NCBI RefSeq assembly: GCF_001592875.1
Contig: NZ_LSOF01000005.1
Coordinates: 117 to 63,811, forward strand
DNA: 63,695 bases
Source of the DNA: Pseudomonas sp. BMS12
GTDB taxonomy: Bacteria > Pseudomonadota > Gammaproteobacteria > Pseudomonadales > Pseudomonadaceae
Reading direction: 5' to 3'
The first letter of the stretch is position 1, and the number at the start of each line of letters is the position of its first letter. The notes under the pieces were generated by a model. It had not been told where the DNA came from. It saw only the letters and a list, made by a program, of their open reading frames with translations, and did not search any database. Shown in pieces: positions 1 through 8,066 of the stretch. A program made the translations under genes and the position numbers.

Positions 1-22
1 CAGCAGCCTTTCTTTCTGTCAA
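1..22 (-). promoter_or_regulatory. Sigma70 promoter 4 of a tandem array, -10 lies outside the window
   Basis: On the minus strand a consensus TTGACA (17-22) is preceded by an A/T-rich stretch (about 25-50) resembling an UP element. Sixteen spacer bases remain before the window edge, so the -10 box should fall exactly at the first bases outside. The transcribed unit, probably an rRNA operon, is off the left end. Confidence 0.65.
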
Positions 23-101
23 CCAGTTTCGAAGAATTTTTCGTTTCCTCTCAACCGCTTGCGCCTTATCGAAACTTTCATCTCGCATCAGCGGGAGGCG
101 A

Positions 102-129
102 ATTCTACAGCGTTCAAAACCGCTGTCAA
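102..129 (-). promoter_or_regulatory. Sigma70 promoter 3 of a tandem array (rRNA-type)
   Basis: On the minus strand, TTGACA (124-129) and TAGAAT (102-107) are separated by 16 bases, followed by TCGCC. The -35 box is consensus. Sequences of this type precede 16S rRNA genes in Pseudomonas (recalled, not searched). Confidence 0.8.
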
Positions 130-207
130 CCACCTCTTTCTAGCATCTTCGATCTTTTCAGACCGAAGCCCCGACAGAGCCAAACCACCACCCTGCCAGG
201 CCGGCGC

Positions 208-235
208 ATTCTACTCGAATCCGCCGCCGGTGCAA
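208..235 (-). promoter_or_regulatory. Sigma70 promoter 2 of a tandem array (rRNA-type)
   Basis: On the minus strand, TTGCAC (230-235) and TAGAAT (208-213) are separated by 16 bases, followed by GCGCC. The region upstream (236-270) is A/T-rich. The spacing equals that of its neighbours. Confidence 0.72.
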
Positions 236-305
236 CCCTTTATTTTCATCTAACTCCTTGTTTAACAAGAAGTTTTCAGATCAGGCTGCGCCGGAAGAGG
301 TGCGC

Positions 306-333
306 ATTATAGGCACTCAAATCCGCCCGTCAA
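306..333 (-). promoter_or_regulatory. Sigma70 promoter 1 of a tandem array (rRNA-type)
   Basis: On the minus strand, TTGACG (328-333) and TATAAT (306-311) are separated by 16 bases, followed by a GC-rich GCGC discriminator. This is the most upstream of four similar promoters and points left. The near-consensus boxes and the GCGC discriminator are typical of stringently controlled stable-RNA promoters. Confidence 0.75.
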
Positions 334-387
334 CGACTTTCTGCGAGGAATACTAAAAAGAGGAGCTACATATATAGATGAGGCGGT

Positions 388-1788
388 TCAGGCCTGCATG
401 ATCCACCCCTCTACCCCCATAGCAGCCTGACGCAGCGCCTCGGAACGGGTTGGATGGGGATGGCAGACCAGTGCGATGTCTTCCGACGAGGCCGCGAACT
501 CCATCGCCACGCAGTACTCGCCGATCATCTCGCTCACGCTCGGCCCAACCATGTGTACGCCCAGGATCTCGTCGGTGCGCTCATCGGCCAGAACCTTCAC
601 GAAGCCTTCCGTCTCATGGTTGATCTTGGCGCGGCTGTTGGCCGTGAAGGGAAACTTGCCGACCCTATAGGCGCGCCCCTGTGCCTTGAGTTGTTCCTCC
701 GTCTGCCCCACACAGGCCACTTCAGGCTTGGTATAGATGACGCTGGGGATAGCGTTGTAGTTCACTTCGGCAGCCTTACCGGCAATTTTCTCGATGCAGG
801 CGATCGCTTCATCTTCTGCCTTGTGCGCCAGCATCAATCCCGAAGTCACGTCACCGATGACCCAGGCGCCCGGCACGGATGTTTGGTGATGCTCATTGAT
901 CAGCATGCCGCGTTTGTCTGTAGCGAGCCCTACGCTTTCCAGCCCCAACCCCTGCGTATAAGGACGGCGCCCGATGGCCACGAGGACATAGTCGCACTCA
1001 ACTATCTGCGACTCACCGCCAGCCGACGGCTCGAGCGTCAGTTCAACGCTCTTACCCTTGACCACAGCACCGCCGACCTTGCTACCGAGTTTGAAGCGCA
1101 TACCCTGCTTGCTCAGAGCTCGCTGCAGGGTCTTGGCTGTTTCATCATCAAGGCCGGGACATATGCGATCGAGGTATTCGACCACGGTTACCTCACTGCC
1201 GAGCCGGCGCCAGACCGAGCCCAGTTCCAGCCCTATTACTCCGGCACCAATCACGACCAGGTGTTTAGGCACCTCTGGTAGTGACAGCGCCCCCGTAGAG
1301 TCGAGAATACGCTGGTTATCGATGTCCACACCTGGCAATGGCGTGGGCTCGGAGCCCGTCGCGATGACAATGTCTTTGGCCTGTAACTCGAGCAGGCTTC
1401 CATCGGCGGCCGCCACCTGCACCCGCCCTGCTCCAGCCAGTTTCCCCCAGCCTTTGATCCAATCAACCTTGTTCTTGCGGAAGAGGAATTCGATACCCTT
1501 GGTCAGCCCCGCAACGCTCTCGTCCTTCTGCCTCATCATCTGCGTCAGATTGAGCTTCGGTTTGACCTCGATGCCGAGACTGGCGAACTCCTTGCCGGCA
1601 GCTGCCTCAAAGAGTTCGGAGGCATGCAACAGGGCCTTGGACGGCATGCAACCCACATTCAAGCAGGTTCCGCCCAAGGTTTCGCGCCCTTCGACACAGG
1701 CCACTTTGAGACCGAGCTGGCCGGCTCGGATAGCCGCGTTGTAGCCGCCAGGACCACCGCCTATCACAACCACATCGTATGCAGTCAT
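388..1788 (-). CDS. lpd: Dihydrolipoyl dehydrogenase (Lpd3-type)
   Basis: E3 subunit of 2-oxoacid dehydrogenase complexes, reoxidising dihydrolipoamide with NAD+ through FAD and a redox disulfide. 466 residues, the normal family length. The N-terminal FAD fold (VVIGGGPGGYNAA), the active disulfide GGTCLNVGCMPSK, the NAD-binding motif VIGAGVIGLELGS and the C-terminal HPHPTRSE with the catalytic His are all visible. The start at 1788 (MTAYDVV, preceded by GGGAG) is chosen; a longer frame upstream adds a non-homologous tail. The wording resembles Pseudomonas Lpd3 rather than LpdG or LpdV, from memory. It follows the MFS gene by 16 bases and is probably co-transcribed. No E1/E2 genes are nearby, so the partner complex is unknown. 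Confidence 0.95.
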   Translation of the reverse strand: MTAYDVVVIGGGPGGYNAAIRAGQLGLKVACVEGRETLGGTCLNVGCMPSKALLHASELFEAAAGKEFASLGIEVKPKLNLTQMMRQKDESVAGLTKGIEFLFRKNKVDWIKGWGKLAGAGRVQVAAADGSLLELQAKDIVIATGSEPTPLPGVDIDNQRILDSTGALSLPEVPKHLVVIGAGVIGLELGSVWRRLGSEVTVVEYLDRICPGLDDETAKTLQRALSKQGMRFKLGSKVGGAVVKGKSVELTLEPSAGGESQIVECDYVLVAIGRRPYTQGLGLESVGLATDKRGMLINEHHQTSVPGAWVIGDVTSGLMLAHKAEDEAIACIEKIAGKAAEVNYNAIPSVIYTKPEVACVGQTEEQLKAQGRAYRVGKFPFTANSRAKINHETEGFVKVLADERTDEILGVHMVGPSVSEMIGEYCVAMEFAASSEDIALVCHPHPTRSEALRQAAMGVEGWIMQA

Positions 1789-1804
1789 TCGATCACTCCC
1801 CAGG

Positions 1805-3007
1805 TTAACGAGCAGCCGGCAATGCCGCAGTTTGGGCACGACCGCGCAGCAGATGGAAAGCCGCAAAAGCCGCTGCAGCAAAAACGCTATGCAGTAAAAC
1901 CATAGGCCAGGAGGTACCGTCCTGCAGCATGCCGAGCAGCACACCAGACAACGTTGCTCCCGCCATCTGGGCAAAACCCATGAAACCCGCCGCAAGTCCA
2001 GCGCGATGGGCATTGGGGATAACCGCGCCGGCGACCGAAGCCGGTATCAGCATGCCGCCGCCCACCGTCACCAAAACCTGCGGAAGAGATAATCCCAATA
2101 GAGAAAGACCGTGTAGCGAATGGACCAACAGCGTCAGCACTGCACCTCCCGCCACCAGAGCCACGCCGATCGCGACAATCCGCTCAGGACCCAACTGCAT
2201 GATCTTACGCTGCGTGAAGAACGCACCGGCGACCAACCCGGAGACAATGGCACCGAAGGTCAACCCATACTCGGCGGCACTTAAACCGAGCATGCCTATA
2301 TAGATGGAGGATGAGCCGGCGATCACGCTGAACATGGCTCCGTAAGTAAAAGCCAGGGTCAGTGCGAAAATGCGCACCGCCCGCCCTCGTAGCAGGTCTC
2401 GGTAGTCTCCAGCCAGCGCCAGCAACCTCCCTGCTTGTGGGTCGAGGTTGCGATTGCTCTCCTGATAACGGAAAAGCACCGCCAGCAACGCAACGCCCCC
2501 CACGCCGATCGATGCCAACAAGGGAGCCTGCCAGCCCCACTGCTGGGTGAGGAGCCCACCCAGCATGGGCGCGACCGCAATCGAAACCAGCATCCCTATG
2601 ACCGTCAGGGCTAGCGCCGGGCCAGCCTGCGCCTGCCAGACATCCCGCACTATGGCTCGCGCCAGCACCAACGCAGAGCAGGCGCCTAGGCCTTGCAGCG
2701 CTCGCGCCGCGATGAACTCGCTCAGGTCGACGGCAGCCAGCATCCAGGATGTCGCCAGTAGATAAACCAACAGGCCCGCAATCAGTACCGGGCGCCGACC
2801 AAGACGGTCGGACAACGGCCCGAGCAGCAATTGCCCCAGGCCAAAGGCCGCAACAAAGACCGACAGCGCCGGCAGGCTCGATCCCTGCGGTTCGGCAAAT
2901 CCGCGCTCCAGCTCGGCAAGCGCTGGAATCAGCAGCTGGGTCGATATCTCACCCAGCGCAGTCAGCGCCATGAGCATCAGTAGCAGGACTCTGGAAGGTT
3001 TCAGCAT
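1805..3007 (-). CDS. MFS drug-resistance transporter, Bcr/CflA type
   Basis: Twelve-helix inner-membrane proton antiporter of the major facilitator superfamily, 400 residues. Hydrophobic helices run through the whole protein. The loop 2-3 motif A is present as GPLSDRLGRRPVLIAG, and the helix 4 arginine region ARALQGLGACSALVLARA resembles Bcr/CflA exporters. The start at 3007 (MLKPSRV, GGAG upstream) is preferred over a longer frame lacking membrane character. It lies upstream of lpd in the same direction and divergent from the thioesterase gene. The substrate cannot be told from sequence. Confidence 0.85.
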   Translation of the reverse strand: MLKPSRVLLLMLMALTALGEISTQLLIPALAELERGFAEPQGSSLPALSVFVAAFGLGQLLLGPLSDRLGRRPVLIAGLLVYLLATSWMLAAVDLSEFIAARALQGLGACSALVLARAIVRDVWQAQAGPALALTVIGMLVSIAVAPMLGGLLTQQWGWQAPLLASIGVGGVALLAVLFRYQESNRNLDPQAGRLLALAGDYRDLLRGRAVRIFALTLAFTYGAMFSVIAGSSSIYIGMLGLSAAEYGLTFGAIVSGLVAGAFFTQRKIMQLGPERIVAIGVALVAGGAVLTLLVHSLHGLSLLGLSLPQVLVTVGGGMLIPASVAGAVIPNAHRAGLAAGFMGFAQMAGATLSGVLLGMLQDGTSWPMVLLHSVFAAAAFAAFHLLRGRAQTAALPAAR

Positions 3008-3052
3008 GACGCGACTCCGCGGTGATAGCGGCACCAGGCTGGATCCGCCATT

Positions 3053-3072
3053 TATATTTTGACCATAATATA
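3053..3072. promoter_or_regulatory. A/T-rich inverted repeat in divergent promoter
   Basis: TATATT (3053-3058) and AATATA (3067-3072) form an inverted repeat with an 8-base spacer in the 114-base gap between the divergent MFS and thioesterase genes. TATAAT at 3069-3074 could be a -10 box for the plus strand. It could be an operator shared by both genes. Confidence 0.35.
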
Positions 3073-3121
3073 ATTTGTGGAATGATGGCAATCATCAAAA
3101 GCCCAACCGAGGACAGGCGTC

Positions 3122-3661
3122 ATGCAAGATCAATCCCGAGAAGAACGTTTGATCGCCTGGCGACAGGCAGAGCAGCAGGCCCGCACCAAGCTTGCTGAGC
3201 CCGGCACGCTGCCGCTGAAGCAGGTCAGCACGATGAGCGCCCAGGAGTTCTTCGACCGAATAGGCAATGGCGAGCTACCCAGCCCACCCTTCGGCCACTT
3301 GATCGATTTCATTCCACTGGAGTGGGAGCCAGGTCGATTCCTGTTCCAGGGCACGCCCGATAGTCGCCACTACAATCCCCTGGGCAGCGTACATGGCGGC
3401 TACGCGGCCACCCTGCTCGACTCCTGCATGGGCTGCGCGGTCCATACCCAACTCCAGCCAGGCCAGGGCTATACCACCCTTGATCTGCGCATCAGTTACG
3501 TGCGCGCTCTGACCGCCAGCACCGGACCGATTCGAGCCGAAGGAAAGATCTTGCACCTGGGCCGCTCCACGGCACTGGCCGAAGGACGGATCTACGACGT
3601 AGACGACCGCCTGTATGCCGTTGGCTCTACCACCTGCATGGTCTTCGACCTGCGTGGTTGA
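3122..3661 (+). CDS. PaaI-family hotdog thioesterase
   Basis: Predicted cytoplasmic acyl-CoA thioesterase, 179 residues. The C-terminal two thirds show the PaaI-type hotdog signature NPLGSVHGGYAATLLDSCMG (about residues 85-105) with the HGG turn, followed by TLDLRISYVRAL, which lines the active-site tunnel in this family. The first 55 residues are a polar extension rich in charged residues. It is transcribed alone, divergent from an MFS exporter, with a thiolase further downstream after 217 bases. Substrate is unknown; medium-chain or aromatic acyl-CoA would be usual. Confidence 0.82.
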   Translation: MQDQSREERLIAWRQAEQQARTKLAEPGTLPLKQVSTMSAQEFFDRIGNGELPSPPFGHLIDFIPLEWEPGRFLFQGTPDSRHYNPLGSVHGGYAATLLDSCMGCAVHTQLQPGQGYTTLDLRISYVRALTASTGPIRAEGKILHLGRSTALAEGRIYDVDDRLYAVGSTTCMVFDLRG

Positions 3662-3788
3662 GCCAGTCAACGTCAGTCGCAAGCACCCAGCCCTGCCCGG
3701 CTCGGGCCCAGCACACTTGCCCACAGGATCGAATGTGCGCACCGAAAGAGTTTCCCCACCCAGCAAGCAGCTTGCACATAAAATTACG

Positions 3789-3818
3789 ATTGACATGTAT
3801 ACATTCAATAGAATTACT
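3789..3818 (+). promoter_or_regulatory. Promoter with 10-bp palindrome before thiolase
   Basis: TTGACA (3790-3795) is followed after 17 bases by ATTACT (3813-3818), a plausible though weak -10. Overlapping it is a perfect palindrome ATGTATACAT (3795-3804), extended outward to ATTGA and TCAAT with a one-base offset. TGTATACA-type palindromes are typical operators of FCD-type GntR regulators, and TetR operators can also look like this. A repressor bound here would block RNA polymerase. Confidence 0.5.
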
Positions 3819-3878
3819 ACCATCATTCATAACCATCAAAGTCTATCGCTCCGCCACCACTGAGACAGGATCATCGTC

Positions 3879-5009
3879 ATGACTTCTATCGTGATTGCCG
3901 GCTATGCCCGCTCCCCCTTTCACTTCGCCAAGAAAGGCGGCTTGATCAACCTGCGCCCGGACGACCTGGCCGCTCAGGTGCTGAAAGGCCTGGTCGACAA
4001 ACTCGACCTCGACCCTAGCCGACTGGAAGACGTGATCATGGGTTGCGCCTACCCCGAGGCCGAACAGGGCATGAACATCGCGCGCATCGCCAGCTTCCGC
4101 GCCGGCTTTCCGGAAACGCTCGGCGGCGCTACGGTGAACCGCTTCTGCGGCTCGTCCATGACATCGGTGCATTTCGCCGCCGGACAGATCCTGCTCGGCG
4201 CCGGCGAGGCCTTCCTCTGCGCCGGCGTCGAATCCATGACCCGCGTGCCCATGGGCGGCTTCAACATTTCCCCCAATCCGACGCTGATGAGCAGCTTCCC
4301 GCAGGTCTACATGGCCATGGGGCATACCGCCGAGGAAGTGGCCAAGCGCTACTTGATCAGCCGCGAGGAGCAGGAGAGCATGGCCGTCGACTCCCACGCC
4401 AAGGCCGTACGCGCCCGCGAACTGGGCTACTTCAAGGATGAAATTCTGAGCGTGAGCACCCCGGACGGATTGGTCAATGAAGACGGCTGTATCCGCCCCG
4501 ATACCAATCTGGAGGCACTGGCCCAGCTCAAACCGGCCTTCGGCGGTAGTGTCACCGCTGCGACCTCGTCACCACTAACCGACGGCAGCGCTGCCGTGCT
4601 GGTCTGCACTGAAACCTTCGCTCGCGGCCACAGCCTGGACATCCTGGCACGCATCAAGGCTGTCGCCGTCGGTGGCTGTGCCCCGGAAATCATGGGCATG
4701 GGCCCGGTGGTGGCAACCCGCAAGGTGCTGCAGCGAGCCGGGTTGAGCATCGACGACATCGATCTGGTCGAAATCAACGAGGCCTTCGCCAGCCAGTCCA
4801 TTGCCTGCGTGCGCGAACTGGGTCTGGACATGGCCAGGGTCAACCTGGACGGCGGCGCTCTCGCCCTCGGCCATCCGCTGGGCGCCACCGGCGCGCGCAT
4901 TACCGGCAAAGCCGCATCCCTGCTCAAGCGCACCGGTGGACGCTACGCCATCGCCACCCAGTGCATTGCTGGCGGCCAGGGCGTAGCCACCCTGCTCGAA
5001 GCCGTCTGA
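3879..5009 (+). CDS. Acetyl-CoA C-acyltransferase (thiolase)
   Basis: Thiolase of 376 residues for thiolytic cleavage of 3-oxoacyl-CoA in beta-oxidation, or the reverse condensation. The nucleophilic Cys in NRFCGSSM (about residue 90), the NEAFA motif, the catalytic His in [16 protein letters not shown] and the second Cys in QCIAGGQG are all present. It is slightly shorter than the usual 390-400 residues. Its promoter carries a palindrome that may be an operator, and a TetR gene follows 90 bases downstream in the same direction. No partner hydratase/dehydrogenase lies next to it, so the chain specificity is open. Confidence 0.9.
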   Translation: MTSIVIAGYARSPFHFAKKGGLINLRPDDLAAQVLKGLVDKLDLDPSRLEDVIMGCAYPEAEQGMNIARIASFRAGFPETLGGATVNRFCGSSMTSVHFAAGQILLGAGEAFLCAGVESMTRVPMGGFNISPNPTLMSSFPQVYMAMGHTAEEVAKRYLISREEQESMAVDSHAKAVRARELGYFKDEILSVSTPDGLVNEDGCIRPDTNLEALAQLKPAFGGSVTAATSSPLTDGSAAVLVCTETFARGHSLDILARIKAVAVGGCAPEIMGMGPVVATRKVLQRAGLSIDDIDLVEINEAFASQSIACVRELGLDMARVNLDGGALALGHPLGATGARITGKAASLLKRTGGRYAIATQCIAGGQGVATLLEAV

Positions 5010-5014
5010 AACGG

Positions 5015-5058
5015 ACACGGCGGCCGCCTCGGTTAGCCGATGAGGCGCGCCGCCGTGT
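5015..5058 (+). terminator. Strong hairpin between thiolase and TetR gene
   Basis: ACACGGCGGCCGCCTC (5015-5030) pairs with GAGGCG and GCCGCCGTGT (5042-5058) with a single bulged C and an 11-base loop. No T-run follows, so it may act as an attenuator, an mRNA stabiliser or a Rho-assisted terminator rather than a classical intrinsic terminator. Confidence 0.5.
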
Positions 5059-5099
5059 AAGATGAAGGTCGGCATCTCAACCTCTCTGGAGCTGATCGC

Positions 5100-5660
5100 A
5101 TGCGCTATTCGGAAGACCATAAAGCCAAGACCCATCAACGCATCATCGAAGAGGCAGCCCTGCGCTTTCGCCGCGATGGGGTACTCGCGACCGGTCTGCA
5201 GCCATTGATGAAGGCCCTGGGCCTGACTCACGGCGGCTTCTATGCGCACTTCAAGTCGAAGGACGATCTGGTCGAGCAGGCCCTGCAGCACAGCGCCGGC
5301 CAACTCCGCGACAGCCTGGTAGATCTGGAGCATGAGCCCAAACCGCTCTACTCCCTTATCAAACGCTATTTGTCGTCAGCCCACTGCAAAACGCCCGGCG
5401 CAGGTTGCCCGCTGCCGACCATTTCCGCCGAACTGGGCCAACGCGGTGAGCCGAGCGAAACTACCGACCAGATCGTGCGCAGCCGCCTGGAACTGATCCG
5501 CCAGAACCTTGCCGGCGACGATGCCGAAGCACAAAGCGCGCTGATGCTCTCAGCCATGGTCGGCGCCCTGGTGCTGTCGCGCAGCATCGCCGACCCCGAA
5601 CTGGCAGAGCAGGTGCTGACCGGCACGCGCAAACTGTTGCTGCAGCAAGCCGACGCCTGA
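5100..5660 (+). CDS. TetR/AcrR-family transcriptional regulator
   Basis: 186-residue one-component repressor. The N-terminal helix-turn-helix covers about residues 10-55 (IIEEAALRFRRDGV ... LGLTHGGFYAHFKSKDDL), with the GGFYAHF recognition helix wording seen in Pseudomonas TetR proteins of the TetR_C_13 type. The C-terminal part should bind a small hydrophobic ligand. It follows the thiolase gene in the same direction and may regulate it through the palindrome at 3795-3804. A bidirectional terminator follows directly. Confidence 0.88.
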   Translation: MRYSEDHKAKTHQRIIEEAALRFRRDGVLATGLQPLMKALGLTHGGFYAHFKSKDDLVEQALQHSAGQLRDSLVDLEHEPKPLYSLIKRYLSSAHCKTPGAGCPLPTISAELGQRGEPSETTDQIVRSRLELIRQNLAGDDAEAQSALMLSAMVGALVLSRSIADPELAEQVLTGTRKLLLQQADA

Positions 5661-5669
5661 TCTGCGGAC

Positions 5670-5709
5670 ATGAAAAAGCCCTCGCAGTTGTCTGCGAGGG
5701 CTTTTTCAT
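5670..5709. terminator. Bidirectional intrinsic terminator
   Basis: An 18-bp perfect stem, ATGAAAAAGCCCTCGCAG and its complement, closes a TTGT loop. A- and T-runs at the two feet let it act for the TetR gene (plus) and the SDR gene (minus), which converge here. Confidence 0.9.
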
Positions 5710-5716
5710 TGCAGGC

Positions 5717-6505
5717 TCAATTCTTATAGCGTTGTGCCGCGCTATTGCGAGAGAGATTCGGCCCCAGCGCACCGCGCGCCGCGACGAACGCCTGCCAGTC
5801 GGCAGCATCGGGCAGCGAGGGGATGGTGACCAGCTCACCCTGATCGAAGCCAGCCAGCGCCGCGTCCACCATTTCACCCACTTCCATGATCATCTCGGCC
5901 GGCAGCTTGCTCCCGTCGATACCGCTACGTTCCCAGATCTCCGTGCGCGTCACCCCCGGCAGCACCGCCTGGATCTGGACGCCCTTGGCCGCAACCTCGC
6001 CATGCAGGGTCTGCGTCAGGCTCAACACATAGGCCTTCGAGGCGCTGTACACGGCGTTGAACATCTCCGGAGCCAGCGCCACCACCGAGGCAATATTGAC
6101 GATGGCCCCGCGACCGGCAGCCGAGAATTGAGCCGCAGCCACCGCAGCAAGACGAGTCAGCGCCACCACATTGAGCTGAATCAGCCGCTCGGCCTGTTCC
6201 AGATCGGCCTCGGCCAGGGTGCCGTTGCTGGCAACACCGGCGTTGTTCACCAGCAAGCGGATCTCGGCATCAGTGCGCAACCGGTCTTCCACTGTCTGCA
6301 GGTCGGCCTTGCTGGTCAGGTCGGCCTTGAGCACGTCTACCTTGACCCCGTACTTCGCGCCCAGGCTTGCGGCCATCTCCTGCAGGCGCGCCAGATCGCG
6401 CGCCACCAGCAGCAGATCGTAACCACGACGCGCCAGGCGCTCGGCGTAGGTTGCCCCGATTCCAGAAGAAGCGCCGGTGATCAGCGCCTTGCCGTATTTG
6501 CTCAT
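5717..6505 (-). CDS. Short-chain dehydrogenase/reductase (classical SDR)
   Basis: NAD(P)-dependent oxidoreductase of 262 residues. The cofactor motif TGASSGIGATYA is near the N-terminus, followed by NNAGVASNG and the catalytic YSASK. The paired basic residues after strand beta-2 (ARDLARL) suggest NADPH. The start at 6505 (MSKYGKAL, preceded by GGAGAA) is chosen; an upstream extension has no homology. It is a monocistronic unit with its own A/T-rich promoter and a bidirectional terminator. Substrate unknown. Confidence 0.85.
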   Translation of the reverse strand: MSKYGKALITGASSGIGATYAERLARRGYDLLLVARDLARLQEMAASLGAKYGVKVDVLKADLTSKADLQTVEDRLRTDAEIRLLVNNAGVASNGTLAEADLEQAERLIQLNVVALTRLAAVAAAQFSAAGRGAIVNIASVVALAPEMFNAVYSASKAYVLSLTQTLHGEVAAKGVQIQAVLPGVTRTEIWERSGIDGSKLPAEMIMEVGEMVDAALAGFDQGELVTIPSLPDAADWQAFVAARGALGPNLSRNSAAQRYKN

Positions 6506-6540
6506 GGTGGTTCTCCGCGATTGATTGAATGACGAGCGCA

Positions 6541-6562
6541 ATATTATATGACAAGCATAATT
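6541..6562 (-). promoter_or_regulatory. Promoter/operator of the SDR gene
   Basis: On the minus strand TATAAT is preceded by TG two bases upstream (extended -10 type). It is embedded in an imperfect palindrome, ATTATATG / CATAATT around a 5-base centre. The position 36-60 bases before the SDR start suggests a repressible promoter. Confidence 0.45.
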
Positions 6563-6677
6563 AAACAACCTTGAAAGCTCTATGACATCGATAGAGGAAT
6601 CACTGCAGGTATAGCTGAACTGGCGTACCAGTCAGCAGGTAATGAGCCCGGACAACATCTGCCAGGGGCCGGAGCAT

Positions 6678-8027
6678 CTAGCCCTGGGCAGCGCGCTCGG
6701 GCGAGGCATCCTCGAAACGGTCGACCGTGCGCAGGCTGCGGAAGCCCCACATCCAGCCACCGACCACGCCCAGCGTGCACAGACTGCCAATCAGCGCTGC
6801 CGGCACAGCGCCGAACCAGGCGGCGCTGCTGCCGGCGCGGAACTCGCCCAGCTCGTTGGACGAGCCGATGAACAGCATGTTCACCGCATTGACCCGCCCA
6901 CGCATGGCGTCCGGGGTGGAGAACTGCACCAGCGAGGAGCGGATGTACATGCTCACCATGTCCGCCCCACCCGCCACCAGCAGCGCGGCGAAGGATAGCC
7001 AGAACAGGCTGGACAGCGAAAACACCAGATTGGCCAGACCGAACACGGCCACCGCGACAAACATGCTCATGCCCACATGACGGTTGAACGGCCGCAGGCT
7101 CAGGTAGAAGCCCACCAGCACTTCGCCGATGGCCATGGCGCTACGCAGGATGCCCAGCCCGGTCGGCCCGACCTGCAGCACCTCCTGGGCATAGATAGGC
7201 AACAACGCCACCACGCCGCCGAGCAGCACGGCAAACAGATCCAGGGAAATGGTGCCGAGAATGATCGGGCGCGAACGAATGAAATGGATACCAGCGGTGA
7301 AGCGCTGCCAGGCGGTGGACTCCAGTACCTGGCGCGCCTCGGCAAAGCGCACCTTGACCAGCGCCAGCATCAACACCCCACCAAGGAAGCAGCCCAGGCA
7401 CACCGCATAGGTCAGCCCGCCGCCACCCAGGGCATACAGACCGCCGCCCAGTACCGGGCCGGAAATGGTCGAAGCGCGCACTATCATGCTGTTGGCCGCG
7501 ATGGCCGGCGCCAGCCGCTCGCGTGGCACGATCTGCGGCAACAGGCTGGACAGCGCCGGCCCGGTGAACGCCCGGGCGCAGCCATAGAACACCAGCACCA
7601 GATAGAAGGCATTGACCGGCCCGTTGCTGACCGACAGCCACAGCAATGCCGCCGCGCACAGCGCCTCCACGCCCCAGCTCAGGGCCAGGATCAGCTTGCG
7701 GTCATAGCGATCGATCAGATCCCCTGCCGGCATCAACAGCAACAGCATGGGGATGAACTGCGCCAGGCCGACATAGGCCAGGGCCATGGGATCTCGGGTC
7801 AGGTCATAGACCTGCCAGGCCACCACCACGGCGAGGATCTGTACGGCAAACATGGCCAGTACGCGACTGACGAGAAACGGCAGGAAGCCGGGTTGACGAT
7901 AAACGGACTGTTCGGCGAGCACGACGGTGGCCTTGTACTGCGGGCTGGGCGGAAGGCCGAACAATTTACTGGAGGCAAAGCTGTCCAGGCAAACAACTTC
8001 CAGAATCGGAGTTTGCCTGATCGGCAC
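6678..8027 (-). CDS. MFS transporter, EntS/MFS_3 type
   Basis: Inner-membrane exporter with 12 predicted helices. The motif-A region is present as PAGDLIDRYDRKLILALSWG. The C-terminal half contains STPDAMRGRVNAVNMLF, characteristic of the EntS-like MFS_3 family that exports siderophores or drugs. The frame opens at a GTG (8027) giving 449 residues. The first 38 residues are not membrane-like, so an internal GTG at about 7922 with AAGG upstream giving VLAEQSVYRQPGF may be the true start. It is divergent from the small zinc-ribbon gene with very little room between them. Confidence 0.8.
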   Translation of the reverse strand: MPIRQTPILEVVCLDSFASSKLFGLPPSPQYKATVVLAEQSVYRQPGFLPFLVSRVLAMFAVQILAVVVAWQVYDLTRDPMALAYVGLAQFIPMLLLLMPAGDLIDRYDRKLILALSWGVEALCAAALLWLSVSNGPVNAFYLVLVFYGCARAFTGPALSSLLPQIVPRERLAPAIAANSMIVRASTISGPVLGGGLYALGGGGLTYAVCLGCFLGGVLMLALVKVRFAEARQVLESTAWQRFTAGIHFIRSRPIILGTISLDLFAVLLGGVVALLPIYAQEVLQVGPTGLGILRSAMAIGEVLVGFYLSLRPFNRHVGMSMFVAVAVFGLANLVFSLSSLFWLSFAALLVAGGADMVSMYIRSSLVQFSTPDAMRGRVNAVNMLFIGSSNELGEFRAGSSAAWFGAVPAALIGSLCTLGVVGGWMWGFRSLRTVDRFEDASPERAAQG

Positions 8028-8066
8028 AGGCGGTTAACCTCTCGGCAGGGACAATGGAGCATGTTC

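Larger units (their letters stand above)
1..387. other. Non-coding region with tandem promoters, downstream of lpd
   Basis: This 387-base stretch carries no credible gene. It holds four regularly spaced sigma70-type promoters on the minus strand (listed separately), A/T-rich blocks upstream of several of them that could act as UP elements, and a 13-bp palindrome CTTGTTTAACAAG at 257-269 just upstream of the second promoter. No strong intrinsic terminator is visible between the lpd stop codon at 388 and the first promoter at 333. Confidence 0.8.

Noticed and set aside
59..253. 64-codon open frame on the plus strand near the left end
   Set aside because: It runs antisense through the tandem promoter array, has no ribosome site and low-complexity Pro-rich composition; the promoter reading explains the sequence better.
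1789..2013. 75-residue N-terminal extension of lpd
   Set aside because: The extra residues are a shadow of the MFS gene; a proper start with GGGAG upstream and the usual Lpd N-terminus is at 1788.
5015..5058. Hairpin considered as a riboswitch for the TetR gene
   Set aside because: A simple long stem with one bulge and no conserved aptamer features; better called a terminator/attenuator hairpin.
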